A DNA stretch of 64,000 nt from Cryomorphaceae bacterium (GTDB lineage: Bacteria; Bacteroidota; Bacteroidia; Flavobacteriales; Flavobacteriaceae). The stretch is from contig QOQA01000001.1 of assembly GCA_003331875.1 (NCBI GenBank), positions 1 to 64,000 of the forward strand, read 5' to 3'. The notes below the pieces were generated by a model that searched no databases, was not told where the DNA came from, and saw only the letters and a program-made list of their open reading frames with translations. Numbering within the stretch: position 1 is the first letter of the stretch; every line of letters begins with the position of its first letter. A program made the translations under genes and the position numbers. Shown here piece by piece: positions 1 through 10,836 of this stretch.

Positions 1-1024
1 AAAAATCATCATTTAAACCTGTTGGAACAATTCCACTCAAAGCAGGATAACCAACATTTTGTCTTAAATATTTAATCATTTTTTTTCTATCTATTGCATG
101 ATTAATCGCTAACCTTAGGTATTTTTCACTTTCCAAAGAATTGTTTGTGTTAAATCCTAAGTATTCTGTGTTGAGGTAAGGTTTTTTAACAACATTTATA
201 TTGTCATAATCATTTTTAATTTTACCATCATTATCAAAAAGTAGCTCAATGATCGAATTTTCAGGTGAATTTATCATATCGAGATTACCTGACATAAACT
301 CCATAAATTCACTTTTTTTATCAGGAATAAAAGAGATTGCAATACCATCAAGGTATGGTAGTTTTTTTCCGTTCTTATCATTTTTAAAATAGTTATCGTT
401 TTTTCTTAAAACCAATTTTATGTTTTTATCCCATTTTTTAAAAATAAAAGGCCCAGTACCAATAGGAATCTTCTTTAACTGTTTATCCTCATTCCATGAT
501 TCAAAGGGTAGAACGGACGAATATTTCATTGTAAGTTTACCTAAAAAGCTATTTGATTTATTTTTTAATGAGATTTTTAACACGGTATCATTTATAGCTT
601 TAAATTCTCTCACATTTTTAAAAATCCACGATCCAGGTGATGCTAATTTTTTATCTAATATTCTATTGAAACTATTTACAAAATCTTTTGAAATTACTTT
701 TCGTGTTGAGTCTTTCCCAAAAATCTCAGATTTGTGAAAATAAATATTATCATTTAAAATGAAAGTATATTCATTTTTTTTATCATCAAAATACCATTCT
801 TTAGCGATATCAGCTTTAACCATTAGATTATTATCCAGTCTGACCAAACCATTATATAGTTGATTACATGGCCACATATTTCTTAATGTCGATGAAAAAG
901 CAGGATCTAAGGAACTGATATTAGAATATTCATTATACCTAATAATTTTAAGATTTTTTTCAGGTGGTTTGTTACAGGAAACTATAATAATTAATAAAAA
1001 AAGACTTTTAAAGATATATTTCAC
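1..1024 (-). CDS. ABC transporter substrate-binding lipoprotein, peptide/nickel type (SBP_bac_5), 3' end cut by the window edge
   Basis: Manual reverse translation from GTG at 1024..1022: MKYIFKSLFLLIIIVSCNKPPEKNLKIIRYNEYSNISSLDPAFSSTLRNMWPCNQLYNGL...; lipobox VSC and 'SSLDPA..' SBP_bac_5-like start. Not in the ORF track because it runs off the window. Confidence 0.85.
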   Translation of the reverse strand, partial: MKYIFKSLFLLIIIVSCNKPPEKNLKIIRYNEYSNISSLDPAFSSTLRNMWPCNQLYNGLVRLDNNLMVKADIAKEWYFDDKKNEYTFILNDNIYFHKSEIFGKDSTRKVISKDFVNSFNRILDKKLASPGSWIFKNVREFKAINDTVLKISLKNKSNSFLGKLTMKYSSVLPFESWNEDKQLKKIPIGTGPFIFKKWDKNIKLVLRKNDNYFKNDKNGKKLPYLDGIAISFIPDKKSEFMEFMSGNLDMINSPENSIIELLFDNDGKIKNDYDNINVVKKPYLNTEYLGFNTNNSLESEKYLRLAINHAIDRKKMIKYLRQNVGYPALSGIVPTGLNDDF

Positions 1025-1059
1025 TTCCTCAATTTAAGTATATATTTGCAATTCTTTTA

Positions 1060-2376
1060 ATGATGAAAGTCGCATTTAAAACACTAGGTTGTAAGTTGAA
1101 TTTTTCCGAAACATCAACCATATCTAGGGAATTTACCAAAAATGGATATGAAAAAGTTGATTTTGATAAAAAATCGGACATATATATAATTAACACTTGT
1201 TCAGTTACTCAAAATGCGGATAAAGAGTTTAAATATCTTGTAAATAAAACCAAGAAAAATAATCCTAATGCTTATGTTGTCGCTATAGGATGCTATGCCC
1301 AATTAAAACCTAAAGAAATATCATCAATTGATGGAGTTGATTTAGTTTTGGGAGCAGACAAAAAGTTTGATATTCTTAATTATTTAGAATTTGATAAAAA
1401 AATCAGCCAAAAATATCATTCTTGTGAAATATCTAATGTTGATAAATTCAAGCCTTCGTATTCTTTTGGTGACAGATCTAGATCATTTTTAAAAATTCAA
1501 GACGGTTGTGATTATCAATGTTCTTATTGTACAATACCTCTTGCAAGGGGAAAATCAAGAAGCCCATCTTTAAATAGTGTAATAGATAGTATTAAAGTAC
1601 TAATTGATAAAGGAGCTCAAGAGGTTGTTTTAACCGGAGTTAACATTGGAGATTATGGAATAACTAAAAATATAAATTCAAGGAAAAATAATTTTCCTGA
1701 TTTACTGAATCAAATAAGTAAAATAAATGACCTAAAAAGACTAAGAATATCATCGATCGAGCCAAACCTTTTGAATAATGATATTATTGATCTTGTTAGT
1801 GAGTGTGAAAAAATACTTCCTCATTTTCATATACCACTCCAAAGTGGGTCTGACAAAATATTGAAACTTATGAAAAGAAGATATTTGAGAAATATTTATG
1901 AAAAAAGATTTGATTACATAAAAAAAAGAATCCCAAATGCATGTATAGGTTCAGATGTAATTGTGGGATTTCCTGGTGAAGATGATCTAGAATTTAAAGA
2001 AACTTATGATTTTCTTAAATCAATTGATATTTCGTATTTACATGTCTTCTCATATTCAGAAAGATCAAATACCACATCTGTATTAATTAACAATAAGGTA
2101 TCAAAAAATTTAAAAAATAAAAGAAGTAAGTTATTAAGAGAATTGTCAAACTCAAAAAAGCTTAAGTTTTACAAAAAAAATATAAAAAATTATCACAATG
2201 TTCTTTTTGAAAAAGAAAATAAAAATGGATATATATATGGTTTTACAGAAAATTATGTTAGAGTAAAATCATTATGGTCAAATTCAAAACAGAATAAGAT
2301 ATTAAATTGTTATTTAGATGGTATCGACAGCGATTTTAATTGTGTGGCAGAAGAATTTGCTAAATCTAAAGTCTAA
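1060..2376 (+). CDS. mtaB: tRNA N6-threonylcarbamoyladenosine(37) methylthiotransferase MtaB
   Basis: MiaB/MtaB family: KTLGCKLNFSE N-terminus, radical SAM motif CDYQCSYCTIP. Confidence 0.9.
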   Translation: MMKVAFKTLGCKLNFSETSTISREFTKNGYEKVDFDKKSDIYIINTCSVTQNADKEFKYLVNKTKKNNPNAYVVAIGCYAQLKPKEISSIDGVDLVLGADKKFDILNYLEFDKKISQKYHSCEISNVDKFKPSYSFGDRSRSFLKIQDGCDYQCSYCTIPLARGKSRSPSLNSVIDSIKVLIDKGAQEVVLTGVNIGDYGITKNINSRKNNFPDLLNQISKINDLKRLRISSIEPNLLNNDIIDLVSECEKILPHFHIPLQSGSDKILKLMKRRYLRNIYEKRFDYIKKRIPNACIGSDVIVGFPGEDDLEFKETYDFLKSIDISYLHVFSYSERSNTTSVLINNKVSKNLKNKRSKLLRELSNSKKLKFYKKNIKNYHNVLFEKENKNGYIYGFTENYVRVKSLWSNSKQNKILNCYLDGIDSDFNCVAEEFAKSKV

Positions 2377-2656
2377 CACCAACAGGCAAAAGGTCCATAT
2401 ACTCCCCGTTTTTTTTCAAAAAAACTTTTATCTCAGATGATGTTGGCATCATTCTTAGTTTCCTGTCCTTAATAAGTTCAAAAATTGAGAGTAAAAATTC
2501 TTCCTTAAAACTATCATCTGTATTTTCGGGAATTATAATTTTTGTCAAAAAGATTTTTCTTTCTTGTAAGGCATACTCAACTTTAGCTAGTTTACCATTT
2601 ATTTCAACTTCAAATTGACGCAAAAAGTTATTGTCATTAATTGAGATTACGCTCAT
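2366..2656 (-). CDS. Small GNAT-like N-acetyltransferase (YjdJ/Acetyltransf_CG type)
   Basis: 96 aa, pattern '..GKLAKVEYALQERKIFLTKIIIPE...'; family recognition from memory. Confidence 0.6.
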   Translation of the reverse strand: MSVISINDNNFLRQFEVEINGKLAKVEYALQERKIFLTKIIIPENTDDSFKEEFLLSIFELIKDRKLRMMPTSSEIKVFLKKNGEYMDLLPVGVRL

Positions 2657-2718
2657 AAAAGTTAGTTGTTAAGTTGTTTTGTTAATACAAATATAGTAAA
2701 ATTATAAAAAAACTATTT

Positions 2719-3405
2719 TTGTACATTATTAAGAATCAGTTAGATACATATAATGTTTTTTTAATGCCAGGAATGGCAGCAAACAGTAAAATTTTTGAAT
2801 TTATAAAACTTCCAAAAAATTTTAAGCTTCATTACTTGGAATGGTTTCAACCAAAAAAGTATGAGGACTTGAATTCATATGTTCGTAGGATATCAAATGA
2901 AATAAATGGTAAAAATATTGTATTAGTTGGTGTTTCTTTTGGTGGAATTATTGTTCAAGAACTATCCAAAATTATGATTATAAAAAAAGTAATTATTATA
3001 TCCAGTGTTAAATCCAGATACGAGTTGCCCCTGATGATGCAACTAAGTAAAAAAACAAAAGCTTACAAGTTCCTTCCTTTAAATTGGATTGATGATTTTG
3101 AGTCTTTAGTCACTTTCGTATTTGGACCTGTGATAAAAAAAAGAATTTCATTGTATAGAAAGTATCTATCTTTCAGAGATGAAAATTATTTAAAATGGGC
3201 TATTCACCAGATAGTAAATTGGGAACAAGAAATACCGTTAAAAAATACAATCCACATTCACGGATCCCACGATTTAGTTTTTCCATCAATTTATATTAAA
3301 AACGCAATTTTTGTAAAGGGAGGTAATCATGCTATGATTTTGAGAAAAGCTAACTGGTTTAATGAAAATCTTCCAAAATTAATCATTGATGACTCCGATG
3401 ATTAA
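2719..3405 (+). CDS. Alpha/beta hydrolase
   Basis: GVSFGG nucleophile elbow, C-terminal HGSHDLVFP and GGNHAMIL; TTG start. Confidence 0.75.
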   Translation: MYIIKNQLDTYNVFLMPGMAANSKIFEFIKLPKNFKLHYLEWFQPKKYEDLNSYVRRISNEINGKNIVLVGVSFGGIIVQELSKIMIIKKVIIISSVKSRYELPLMMQLSKKTKAYKFLPLNWIDDFESLVTFVFGPVIKKRISLYRKYLSFRDENYLKWAIHQIVNWEQEIPLKNTIHIHGSHDLVFPSIYIKNAIFVKGGNHAMILRKANWFNENLPKLIIDDSDD

Positions 3406-3917
3406 ATTTTCTTCATTTGGGTTTGCATGATTTTTATTTGTTGAGTCATCATTCCGTGTTTATCTAATTTTTTTGCTTCATTAAGCAGCATAGTTGCTTC
3501 TCTTTTTCTTCTTTTTTGCATCAATATTCCAGCAAGACTCAACTTTGCCATTGCAATGTCATGATTCATATTGAGACCAAGCAATAGAGCCTTTTTAAAA
3601 AACTTCTCAGCCTGTGTTAAGTTTTTTTGGGAATAAATTATACCAAAAAGATAATTATAGTAACCATATTGTTTTTTGATTAAAGATTTTTCTGGATTTT
3701 TAATCATATTCAGATACTTTTCAGTACCCTCCAAATCTTGTTTTCTCATTCTTAAAAATGCTAAGATTAAAATTTCATTTTTGAAGTATAAAAGAATGAA
3801 AATCAGTGACAAAAAAATTAGAGCTATGCCGTTCCCAATATTATCATTCACAAATTGTGTAACACAAAGAACTATTGATAATAAAGCAAGGATTATTTTA
3901 AATAATTTATTGAACAT
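3402..3917 (-). CDS. Membrane protein with TPR-like helices, unknown function
   Basis: Two N-terminal TM helices, then TPR-like segments (AEKFFKKALLLGLN, AKLSLAGILMQKRRK). Confidence 0.6.
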   Translation of the reverse strand: MFNKLFKIILALLSIVLCVTQFVNDNIGNGIALIFLSLIFILLYFKNEILILAFLRMRKQDLEGTEKYLNMIKNPEKSLIKKQYGYYNYLFGIIYSQKNLTQAEKFFKKALLLGLNMNHDIAMAKLSLAGILMQKRRKREATMLLNEAKKLDKHGMMTQQIKIMQTQMKKI

Positions 3918-3952
3918 TTATTATTGTTTCTTATGTAAAATTAAAAAAACTT

Positions 3953-3986
3953 TTGTTAATGAATTAATTTCATTTATGTATATTTG
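3953..3986 (+). promoter_or_regulatory. Bacteroidota-type promoter upstream of rpmH
   Basis: TTG (3953-3955), 23-bp spacer, TATATTTG (3979-3986), 16 bp before rpmH ATG; matches TTG-N17-23-TAnnTTTG. Confidence 0.5.
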
Positions 3987-4002
3987 GCCAAATTTATTCT
4001 AG

Positions 4003-4161
4003 ATGAAAAGAACGTTTCAGCCGTCAAATAGAAAAAGAAAAAATAAGCACGGATTTAGAGAGAGAATGTCTACAGCTGAAGGACGTAAAGTGCTTTCAGC
4101 CAGAAGAAAAAAGGGCAGAAGGAAATTAACTGTCTCCAGTGAAATTAGACACAAAAAATAA
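4003..4161 (+). CDS. rpmH: 50S ribosomal protein L34
   Basis: Manual translation: [52 protein letters not shown]; too short for the ORF track. Confidence 0.97.
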   Translation: MKRTFQPSNRKRKNKHGFRERMSTAEGRKVLSARRKKGRRKLTVSSEIRHKK

Positions 4162-4180
4162 GTTGAAAAAAAAGATTACA

Positions 4181-4218
4181 AAAAGGGTGTTGTTTTTTAA
4201 AATAACACCCTTTTTTTT
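4181..4218 (+). terminator. Intrinsic terminator downstream of rpmH
   Basis: AAAAGGGTGTT-(loop)-AACACCCTTTTTTTT hairpin with T tract. Confidence 0.8.
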
Positions 4219-4237
4219 GATATATTGAAAAACGGTT

Positions 4238-7087
4238 ATGCCGCTAAGAAAAGACCTAAAAAGTATACTCATAATCGGATCAGGACCAATAATAATTGGT
4301 CAAGCATGCGAGTTTGATTATTCTGGTTCCCAAGCTCTTAGGTCATTGAAAGAGGATGGAATTGAAACGATTTTAATTAATTCAAATCCTGCCACTATAA
4401 TGACGGACCCTGTCATGGCTGATCATATTTATTTACTTCCTCTTAATACTAAATCAATTCGTAAAATTGTTCAGAAGCATAAAATTGATGCTGTTTTACC
4501 AACAATGGGTGGACAGACTGCTCTAAACTTGTGTATTGAAGCAGGTGAAAAAGGTATTTGGGATGAGTTCAATATTGAAATTATTGGTGTTGATATAGAT
4601 GCAATTCAAATAACAGAGGATAGAGAAAAATTTAGGTTATTGTTAGAAAAAATCAATATCCCTTATGCCCCTTCAGAAACTGCGACGTCCTTTCTAAAAG
4701 GAAAAGAAATTGCCCAAAAATTTGGATTTCCATTATGTGTAAGACCTTCTTTTACTTTAGGTGGTACTGGAGCCTCAATAGTCTATGAAAAAGAAAAGTT
4801 TGATACTCTACTGAACAGAGGACTTGAAGCTTCTCCAATACATGAAGTTATGATTGATAAAGCTTTAATTGGCTGGAAAGAATATGAATTGGAATTGCTA
4901 AGAGATAAAAATGATAATGTTGTGATAATTTGTACTATAGAAAATATGGACCCTATGGGTATTCACACAGGTGATTCAATAACAGTTGCACCAGCAATGA
5001 CACTTTCTGATACAACATATCAAAAAATGAGGGATATGGCCATTAAAATGATGAGAAGCATCGGTGATTTTGCTGGCGGTTGTAACGTTCAATTTGCTGT
5101 TAGTCCTGATGATAATGAGGATATAATTGCTATCGAAATTAATCCACGAGTGTCAAGGTCTTCTGCCCTTGCATCAAAAGCTACGGGATATCCCATCGCA
5201 AAAGTCGCAAGTAAACTTGCAATAGGTTATTCGTTAGATGAATTAGATAATCAAATAACAAAGTCAACCTCTGCATTATTTGAACCAACACTTGATTATG
5301 TCATTGTTAAAATTCCAAGATGGAATTTTGATAAGTTTGAAGGCTCAGAGAGAACTCTGGGATTGATGATGAAAGCGGTGGGGGAGGTGATGGCTATTGG
5401 AAGATCATTTCAAGAGGCTCTTCACAAGGCTACTCAGTCATTAGAAATAAAACGAAACGGTTTAGGAGCTGATGGAAAAGGATATAGAGATTACGAGACT
5501 ATAATGTCTAAGTTGAAGAATCCTTCTTGGGATCGGGTTTTTGTTATTTATGATGCAATTAAGGCTGGAATATCAATTAATAGAATTCATGAGATAACAA
5601 AGATTGATTTGTGGTTTTTAAATCAATATGAAGAATTATCAAATTTAGAGGACGAAATTTCTAAACACAACATTGGATCGTTGAATAAAGAACTTTTGCT
5701 TGAGGCAAAGCAAAAAGGATTTGCTGACCGTCAAATCGCACACATGTTAAAATGCCTTGAAAGTCAAGTTTACAAAAAAAGAGAAAGCTTAGGTGTTAAT
5801 AGAGTGTATAAGCTTGTTGATACGTGTGCAGCAGAGTTTAAAGCCGTGACACCCTATTACTATTCAACTTTTGAAGAAGAGGTTAGGGATAATAATGGTA
5901 ATCTTTATGTAGATAATGAAAGTAAATCAAGCAAAAAAAAGAAAATTATTGTTTTGGGCTCTGGTCCAAATAGAATAGGTCAAGGAATTGAATTTGACTA
6001 TTGCTGTGTTCATGGTGTACTTGCAGCTTCAGAGTGTGGTTATGAAACCATTATGATTAATTGTAACCCTGAAACAGTTTCAACTGATTTTGATGTTGCT
6101 GATAAACTTTATTTTGAGCCTGTGTTTTGGGAACATATTTATGATATAATTCAACATGAAAAGCCAGAGGGAGTTATCGTTCAACTTGGTGGTCAAACCG
6201 CACTTAAATTAGCTGAAAAGTTAGATAGATATGGTGTTAAAATAATTGGGACTACTTTTAAATCTTTAGATTTAGCTGAAGATAGGGGATCTTTTTCTGA
6301 ACTTCTTAAGAAAAATAATATTCCTTATCCTGAATTTGGAGTTGCTGAAACTGCTGAGCAAGCTTTGGAATTATCAGAAGGTTTAAATTTTCCAATCCTT
6401 GTCAGACCTTCCTATGTTCTTGGTGGACAAGGAATGAAAATTGTAATTAATAAAGAAGATTTAGAAAAACATGTTGTAGATCTTTTACAAAAAATCCCTA
6501 ATAATAAATTACTTCTAGATCATTATTTAGATGGTGCAATTGAGGCAGAAGCTGATGCAATCTGCGATGGTGAAAATGTTCAAATAATTGGAATTATGGA
6601 ACATATTGAGCCTTGTGGAATCCACTCTGGTGACTCAAACGCTACGCTTCCTCCATTTAATTTGGGGGATTTTGTTATGCAACAGATTAAAGATCACACA
6701 AAAAAAATAGCTTTGGCTTTGAAAACAATTGGATTAATTAATATTCAATTTGCTATTAAAGATGATATTGTTTACATAATTGAGGCAAATCCAAGAGCAT
6801 CTAGAACAGTGCCTTTTATTTCTAAAGCGTACAAACAACCTTATGTTAATTATGCTACCAAAATAATGTTAGGAAAAAATAAGATTACTGATTTTAAGTT
6901 TGAATCTAGATTGGATGGATTTGCTATAAAACAACCAGTTTTTTCTTTTGGTAAATTTCCTAATGTAAATAAAAATTTAGGTCCTGAAATGAAAAGTACC
7001 GGTGAAAGTATTTTATTCATTGATGATTTAAAGGACGATGATTTTTATGAAATTTATTCCAGGAGAAAAATGTATTTAACAAAATAA
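4238..7087 (+). CDS. carB: Carbamoyl-phosphate synthase large subunit
   Basis: Duplicated ATP-grasp halves: ILIIGSGPIIIGQACEFDYSG and IIVLGSGPNRIGQGIEFDYCC. Confidence 0.97.
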   Translation: MPLRKDLKSILIIGSGPIIIGQACEFDYSGSQALRSLKEDGIETILINSNPATIMTDPVMADHIYLLPLNTKSIRKIVQKHKIDAVLPTMGGQTALNLCIEAGEKGIWDEFNIEIIGVDIDAIQITEDREKFRLLLEKINIPYAPSETATSFLKGKEIAQKFGFPLCVRPSFTLGGTGASIVYEKEKFDTLLNRGLEASPIHEVMIDKALIGWKEYELELLRDKNDNVVIICTIENMDPMGIHTGDSITVAPAMTLSDTTYQKMRDMAIKMMRSIGDFAGGCNVQFAVSPDDNEDIIAIEINPRVSRSSALASKATGYPIAKVASKLAIGYSLDELDNQITKSTSALFEPTLDYVIVKIPRWNFDKFEGSERTLGLMMKAVGEVMAIGRSFQEALHKATQSLEIKRNGLGADGKGYRDYETIMSKLKNPSWDRVFVIYDAIKAGISINRIHEITKIDLWFLNQYEELSNLEDEISKHNIGSLNKELLLEAKQKGFADRQIAHMLKCLESQVYKKRESLGVNRVYKLVDTCAAEFKAVTPYYYSTFEEEVRDNNGNLYVDNESKSSKKKKIIVLGSGPNRIGQGIEFDYCCVHGVLAASECGYETIMINCNPETVSTDFDVADKLYFEPVFWEHIYDIIQHEKPEGVIVQLGGQTALKLAEKLDRYGVKIIGTTFKSLDLAEDRGSFSELLKKNNIPYPEFGVAETAEQALELSEGLNFPILVRPSYVLGGQGMKIVINKEDLEKHVVDLLQKIPNNKLLLDHYLDGAIEAEADAICDGENVQIIGIMEHIEPCGIHSGDSNATLPPFNLGDFVMQQIKDHTKKIALALKTIGLINIQFAIKDDIVYIIEANPRASRTVPFISKAYKQPYVNYATKIMLGKNKITDFKFESRLDGFAIKQPVFSFGKFPNVNKNLGPEMKSTGESILFIDDLKDDDFYEIYSRRKMYLTK

Positions 7088-7090
7088 GAA

Positions 7091-8197
7091 TTGGAATTAA
7101 TAATTATCATATTTTTAGTCGCAATAATTTCAGTACTTACATTTTTTTTGTTTAAAAGCTCATACAATTCTAGTTCTGACAATTTAGTTCAATTAACAAA
7201 TACTATTTCAAATCAAATCCAAGATGTTAGAAAAGAAATTAATGAAAACTCTGATAAAAGTAGGTTAGAAATTGAATCAAAGTTAAAGACCATTAATAAA
7301 GAAATTTTGGATTTTCAAACTTCTTCTAGCTCATCATTACAAAAACAATTTGCTGAATCCTCAAAAATCATAAAAGATGTAACAACTGAACTTGCAAAAA
7401 TTAAAAATACAAATGAGCAGGTACTTAGCTTTGCTAATCAAATGAAATCTCTTGAAAAAATATTGAACAATCCAAAGCAACGTGGAATTTTTGGTGAAAT
7501 TCAATTGGAAAATTTATTATCTAATGTTCTGCCACCAAAAATTTTTAAAATGCAACATGCATTTAGTAATGGTGAGATTGTTGACGCAATAATTAAGGTT
7601 AATGATAAGATTATTCCTATTGATGCAAAATTTTCATTAGATAATTACAATAAAATGATTGAAAGTAATGATGAAAATGAAATAAAAGATTTGGAAAAAA
7701 AATTTAAATCTGATATAAAAGCTAGGATTGACGAAACCTCTAAATACATTAGACCTGAGGAGAAAACCCTAGACTATGCATACATGTTTATTCCTGCTGA
7801 TGGACTTTATCAAGATCTTTTGAATAGTAGGGTAGGAAGTTTAAAAATAAATTCTAGCGAACTTGTTTCATATGCATACTTAAAAAAAGTAATGATAGTA
7901 TCACCAATGAGTTTGTTTCCTATGCTTCAAATTACCATGAAAGCATTAAATAATCTAAAATTTGAGAAAGAGATTGAAAGTGTTATTAAAAATGTAAGGA
8001 ATTTATCTAATCATTTGTCGAGTTATCAAGTATACCACGACAAAATGGGTTCACAACTTAAAACTGTAGTGAATCATTATAATAAATCATCTCAAGAATT
8101 TAAAAAAATTGATAAAGATGTGACTAGAATTTCTGGCGGGAAAATAAATTTAAATTTGGATTCTGAAATAATCGAAAAGCCTAACTTGAGTGAATAG
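7091..8197 (+). CDS. rmuC: DNA recombination protein RmuC
   Basis: N-terminal TM, coiled coil, RGIFGEIQLENLL and IIPIDAKFSLDNY motifs; TTG start. Confidence 0.9.
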   Translation: MELIIIIFLVAIISVLTFFLFKSSYNSSSDNLVQLTNTISNQIQDVRKEINENSDKSRLEIESKLKTINKEILDFQTSSSSSLQKQFAESSKIIKDVTTELAKIKNTNEQVLSFANQMKSLEKILNNPKQRGIFGEIQLENLLSNVLPPKIFKMQHAFSNGEIVDAIIKVNDKIIPIDAKFSLDNYNKMIESNDENEIKDLEKKFKSDIKARIDETSKYIRPEEKTLDYAYMFIPADGLYQDLLNSRVGSLKINSSELVSYAYLKKVMIVSPMSLFPMLQITMKALNNLKFEKEIESVIKNVRNLSNHLSSYQVYHDKMGSQLKTVVNHYNKSSQEFKKIDKDVTRISGGKINLNLDSEIIEKPNLSE

Positions 8198-8672
8198 ACA
8201 TAACCTTTACTTTTAAACTATCATATATAAATTTGATTAGAAAAGAATAAATTAAATCACCCATGATTGTAAATCCAAAAAATGGTATTGCTACATAGTA
8301 ACAGGTAAGGAAACCATCAATTGTTTTTGGATATCCTAGAATCCAAACACCAAAGTTGGAAATTAAAAAAAAAATTAAGCTTGATAAAATAACGGAACTT
8401 AAGTTTATTTTTCCAATGTAATATCCTAACAAGCTTATTAATGCAAATGACATATATACAAATATGTTGATAGTATAAAATCCTAAAAATAAATCAGAAA
8501 TATATAGGCAAATTAGCGGTGTTAATGATGCTAAAAACTTGTTATCAAGCTTAGTAATTGAAAATAAAGCTATGGCAGTTATTGGCGTAAAATTAGGAGG
8601 ATGTGGTATTAACCTAGAAACGGTTGCAATAAATATTAATAAAAAAATAAATTTAGTTTTTCCTAATTTCAA
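8181..8672 (-). CDS. DUF6580-type putative membrane transport protein
   Basis: 163 aa multi-TM: RLIPHPPNFTPITAIALFS. Confidence 0.7.
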   Translation of the reverse strand: MKLGKTKFIFLLIFIATVSRLIPHPPNFTPITAIALFSITKLDNKFLASLTPLICLYISDLFLGFYTINIFVYMSFALISLLGYYIGKINLSSVILSSLIFFLISNFGVWILGYPKTIDGFLTCYYVAIPFFGFTIMGDLIYSFLIKFIYDSLKVKVMSIHSS

Positions 8673-10030
8673 ATTCCTGTATAATTATTAGGTGTTATTT
8701 TTTTTAGCTCATCCTTTATATTATCATTTAGGTCTAGAGAATCAATGAATTTAACAAAAGTATCTTTATCAATTTTCTTATTATTTCTTGTAAGTTTCTT
8801 AAGTTCCTCGTAGGGGTTTGGGTAACCTTCTCTTCTCAAGATAGTTTGAATACCCTCTGAAATCACTATCCAATTTTTATTTAATTCCTCATTAATTTTC
8901 ACATCATTTACTAAGAGTTTATCAATACCTTTTATTGTAGACTTAATCCCAATAATTGAATGTGCTACAGGAACCCCAATATTTCTTAAAACTGTACTAT
9001 CTGTTAAATCTCTTTGAAGCCTTGATATTGGAAGTTTTGATGACAAATGATTAAATATTGAATTAGCTAACCCTAAATTACCCTCAGAATTTTCAAAATC
9101 AATAGGATTTACCTTGTGAGGCATTGCAGATGAACCTATTTCACCTTTTTTAATTTTTTGTTTAAAATAGTCCATTGAGATATACAACCACATATCTCGA
9201 TTAAAATCAATAATTATATTGTTAATTCTTTTTAAATTATCAAATAAGGCAGATATATTATCATAATGTTCAATTTGAGTAGTAGGGTATGATAACTTTA
9301 ATCCTAACCCATTTACAAAATCATTAGCAAAACTCTTCCACTTAATCTGAGGATATGCAAGATGATGAGCATTAAAATTTCCAGTAGCTCCACCAAATTT
9401 AGCAGAATATGGAATTTCCTTTAAAAATCTAATCTGTTCTAAAATTCTAGTAGAAAAAACACTAAATTCTTTACCGAGTTTTGTTGGAGACGCTGGTTGA
9501 CCATGTGTTTTGGCCAACATTGAGATATCTTTATATTTTTGAGATTTTTCTTCAATTTTCTTAACTAATATTTTAGCTATAGATAGGTAGCCTCTGTTGT
9601 TTTCTTCCTCACTTTCCAACTCTAAATAATCTTTCATTAGAAGAGGAATGGCAGTGTTATTAATATCTTGAGACGTTAATCCAAAATGAATAAATTCAGA
9701 AAATTTTTCAAATCCTAGCAATTTGAATTTGTTTTTTAAAAAATATTCAACAGCCTTGACATCGTGATTTGTGATTTTTTCAATTTTTTTAATATCCAAT
9801 GCATCTTTATCATCGAAGTCTTGATATAATTTTCTTAAAATATTATTGTTTTGTTTATTCCAACTGCTAAACTCTTTAATCTTTAACGTAGATAGAGAAA
9901 TAAAATATTCAATCTCAATTTTTATTCTGTACTTAATCAGTGCTTTTTCTGAGAAGAAATTAGACAGGACTTGGACTTTATCAAAATATCTTCCGTCAAT
10001 TGGTGAGATTGAATTAATTCTTTCGCTCAT
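8669..10030 (-). CDS. purB: Adenylosuccinate lyase
   Basis: SPIDGRYFDKV, signature GSSAMPHKVNPIDFENSEGN. Confidence 0.96.
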   Translation of the reverse strand: MSERINSISPIDGRYFDKVQVLSNFFSEKALIKYRIKIEIEYFISLSTLKIKEFSSWNKQNNNILRKLYQDFDDKDALDIKKIEKITNHDVKAVEYFLKNKFKLLGFEKFSEFIHFGLTSQDINNTAIPLLMKDYLELESEEENNRGYLSIAKILVKKIEEKSQKYKDISMLAKTHGQPASPTKLGKEFSVFSTRILEQIRFLKEIPYSAKFGGATGNFNAHHLAYPQIKWKSFANDFVNGLGLKLSYPTTQIEHYDNISALFDNLKRINNIIIDFNRDMWLYISMDYFKQKIKKGEIGSSAMPHKVNPIDFENSEGNLGLANSIFNHLSSKLPISRLQRDLTDSTVLRNIGVPVAHSIIGIKSTIKGIDKLLVNDVKINEELNKNWIVISEGIQTILRREGYPNPYEELKKLTRNNKKIDKDTFVKFIDSLDLNDNIKDELKKITPNNYTGI

Positions 10031-10065
10031 GATGATGCAAAGATAATATATCTGAGAAAAGAAAT

Positions 10066-10827
10066 TTATTTTCTGTTAAGTAGTTTGAATTCTTCATAAC
10101 ATTGACTTACAGCTTGAAGAATCTGTAAGTCATTTGCAGATAAAATAAAACTTTCTGAATAACTGCAATTTCTAAGAATTTCATCAATATCAAATTTATC
10201 TATTTGCAGTAATTCTACTAATGTTTCTCGATCAAATTTTGTACTCAAAAGCTCTCTGATTTGATAATCTTCTTTCATCAATTTAAGCTTATTCATTTGC
10301 TTGGGTTTTTTTCCAAAGATATTATAGAGAAAATCAACAGGATTAAATATGGCAGCAAAAACTTTACTAATTGCGCCAGGACTACTAGAGCCTGCCTCGT
10401 ATCCTCTGCTTGGGAGTCCCGGTATGTTATATCGATATGTTTTACTTAGCGGGATATTTCGAGCATCAATTTCTAAGTAGCCAGTTAGTTGGTAGGGGCT
10501 GACAACCACTTCTTCCAATGCATATGCAAGTTCTGTTAATCTAATCCTTGATTTCTGAAATTTCATCAAGTCATTGGTAACTCGGATTTTTATAGACTTA
10601 AAACCTAAATATGAAAAGAATAAAGTATCATTAATATCAGCATTAATTTCAAACTCGCCTGATTTATTTGTTATTGTGCCTTCAACTTTATTTAAATTGA
10701 TTACGTGGACGTTCGATATTGGTTTAGAATCAGCATCATTCTCTACAATACCGATCACCAAATCTTGTGAGAATATAAAGCATGTTGTGCTCAAGAAAAT
10801 TATAATAAAAACATTTATTATCCTCAT
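10066..10827 (-). CDS. Carboxypeptidase-like regulatory domain protein
   Basis: Signal peptide, then GIVENDADSKPISNVHVINLNKVEGTITNKSGEFEI (CarbopepD_reg-like). Confidence 0.75.
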   Translation of the reverse strand: MRIINVFIIIFLSTTCFIFSQDLVIGIVENDADSKPISNVHVINLNKVEGTITNKSGEFEINADINDTLFFSYLGFKSIKIRVTNDLMKFQKSRIRLTELAYALEEVVVSPYQLTGYLEIDARNIPLSKTYRYNIPGLPSRGYEAGSSSPGAISKVFAAIFNPVDFLYNIFGKKPKQMNKLKLMKEDYQIRELLSTKFDRETLVELLQIDKFDIDEILRNCSYSESFILSANDLQILQAVSQCYEEFKLLNRK

Positions 10828-10836
10828 AAAATAAAC

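Noticed and set aside
420-737. 105-aa plus-strand ORF
   Set aside because: Antisense to the substrate-binding protein gene (1-1024, minus), which has clear family features.
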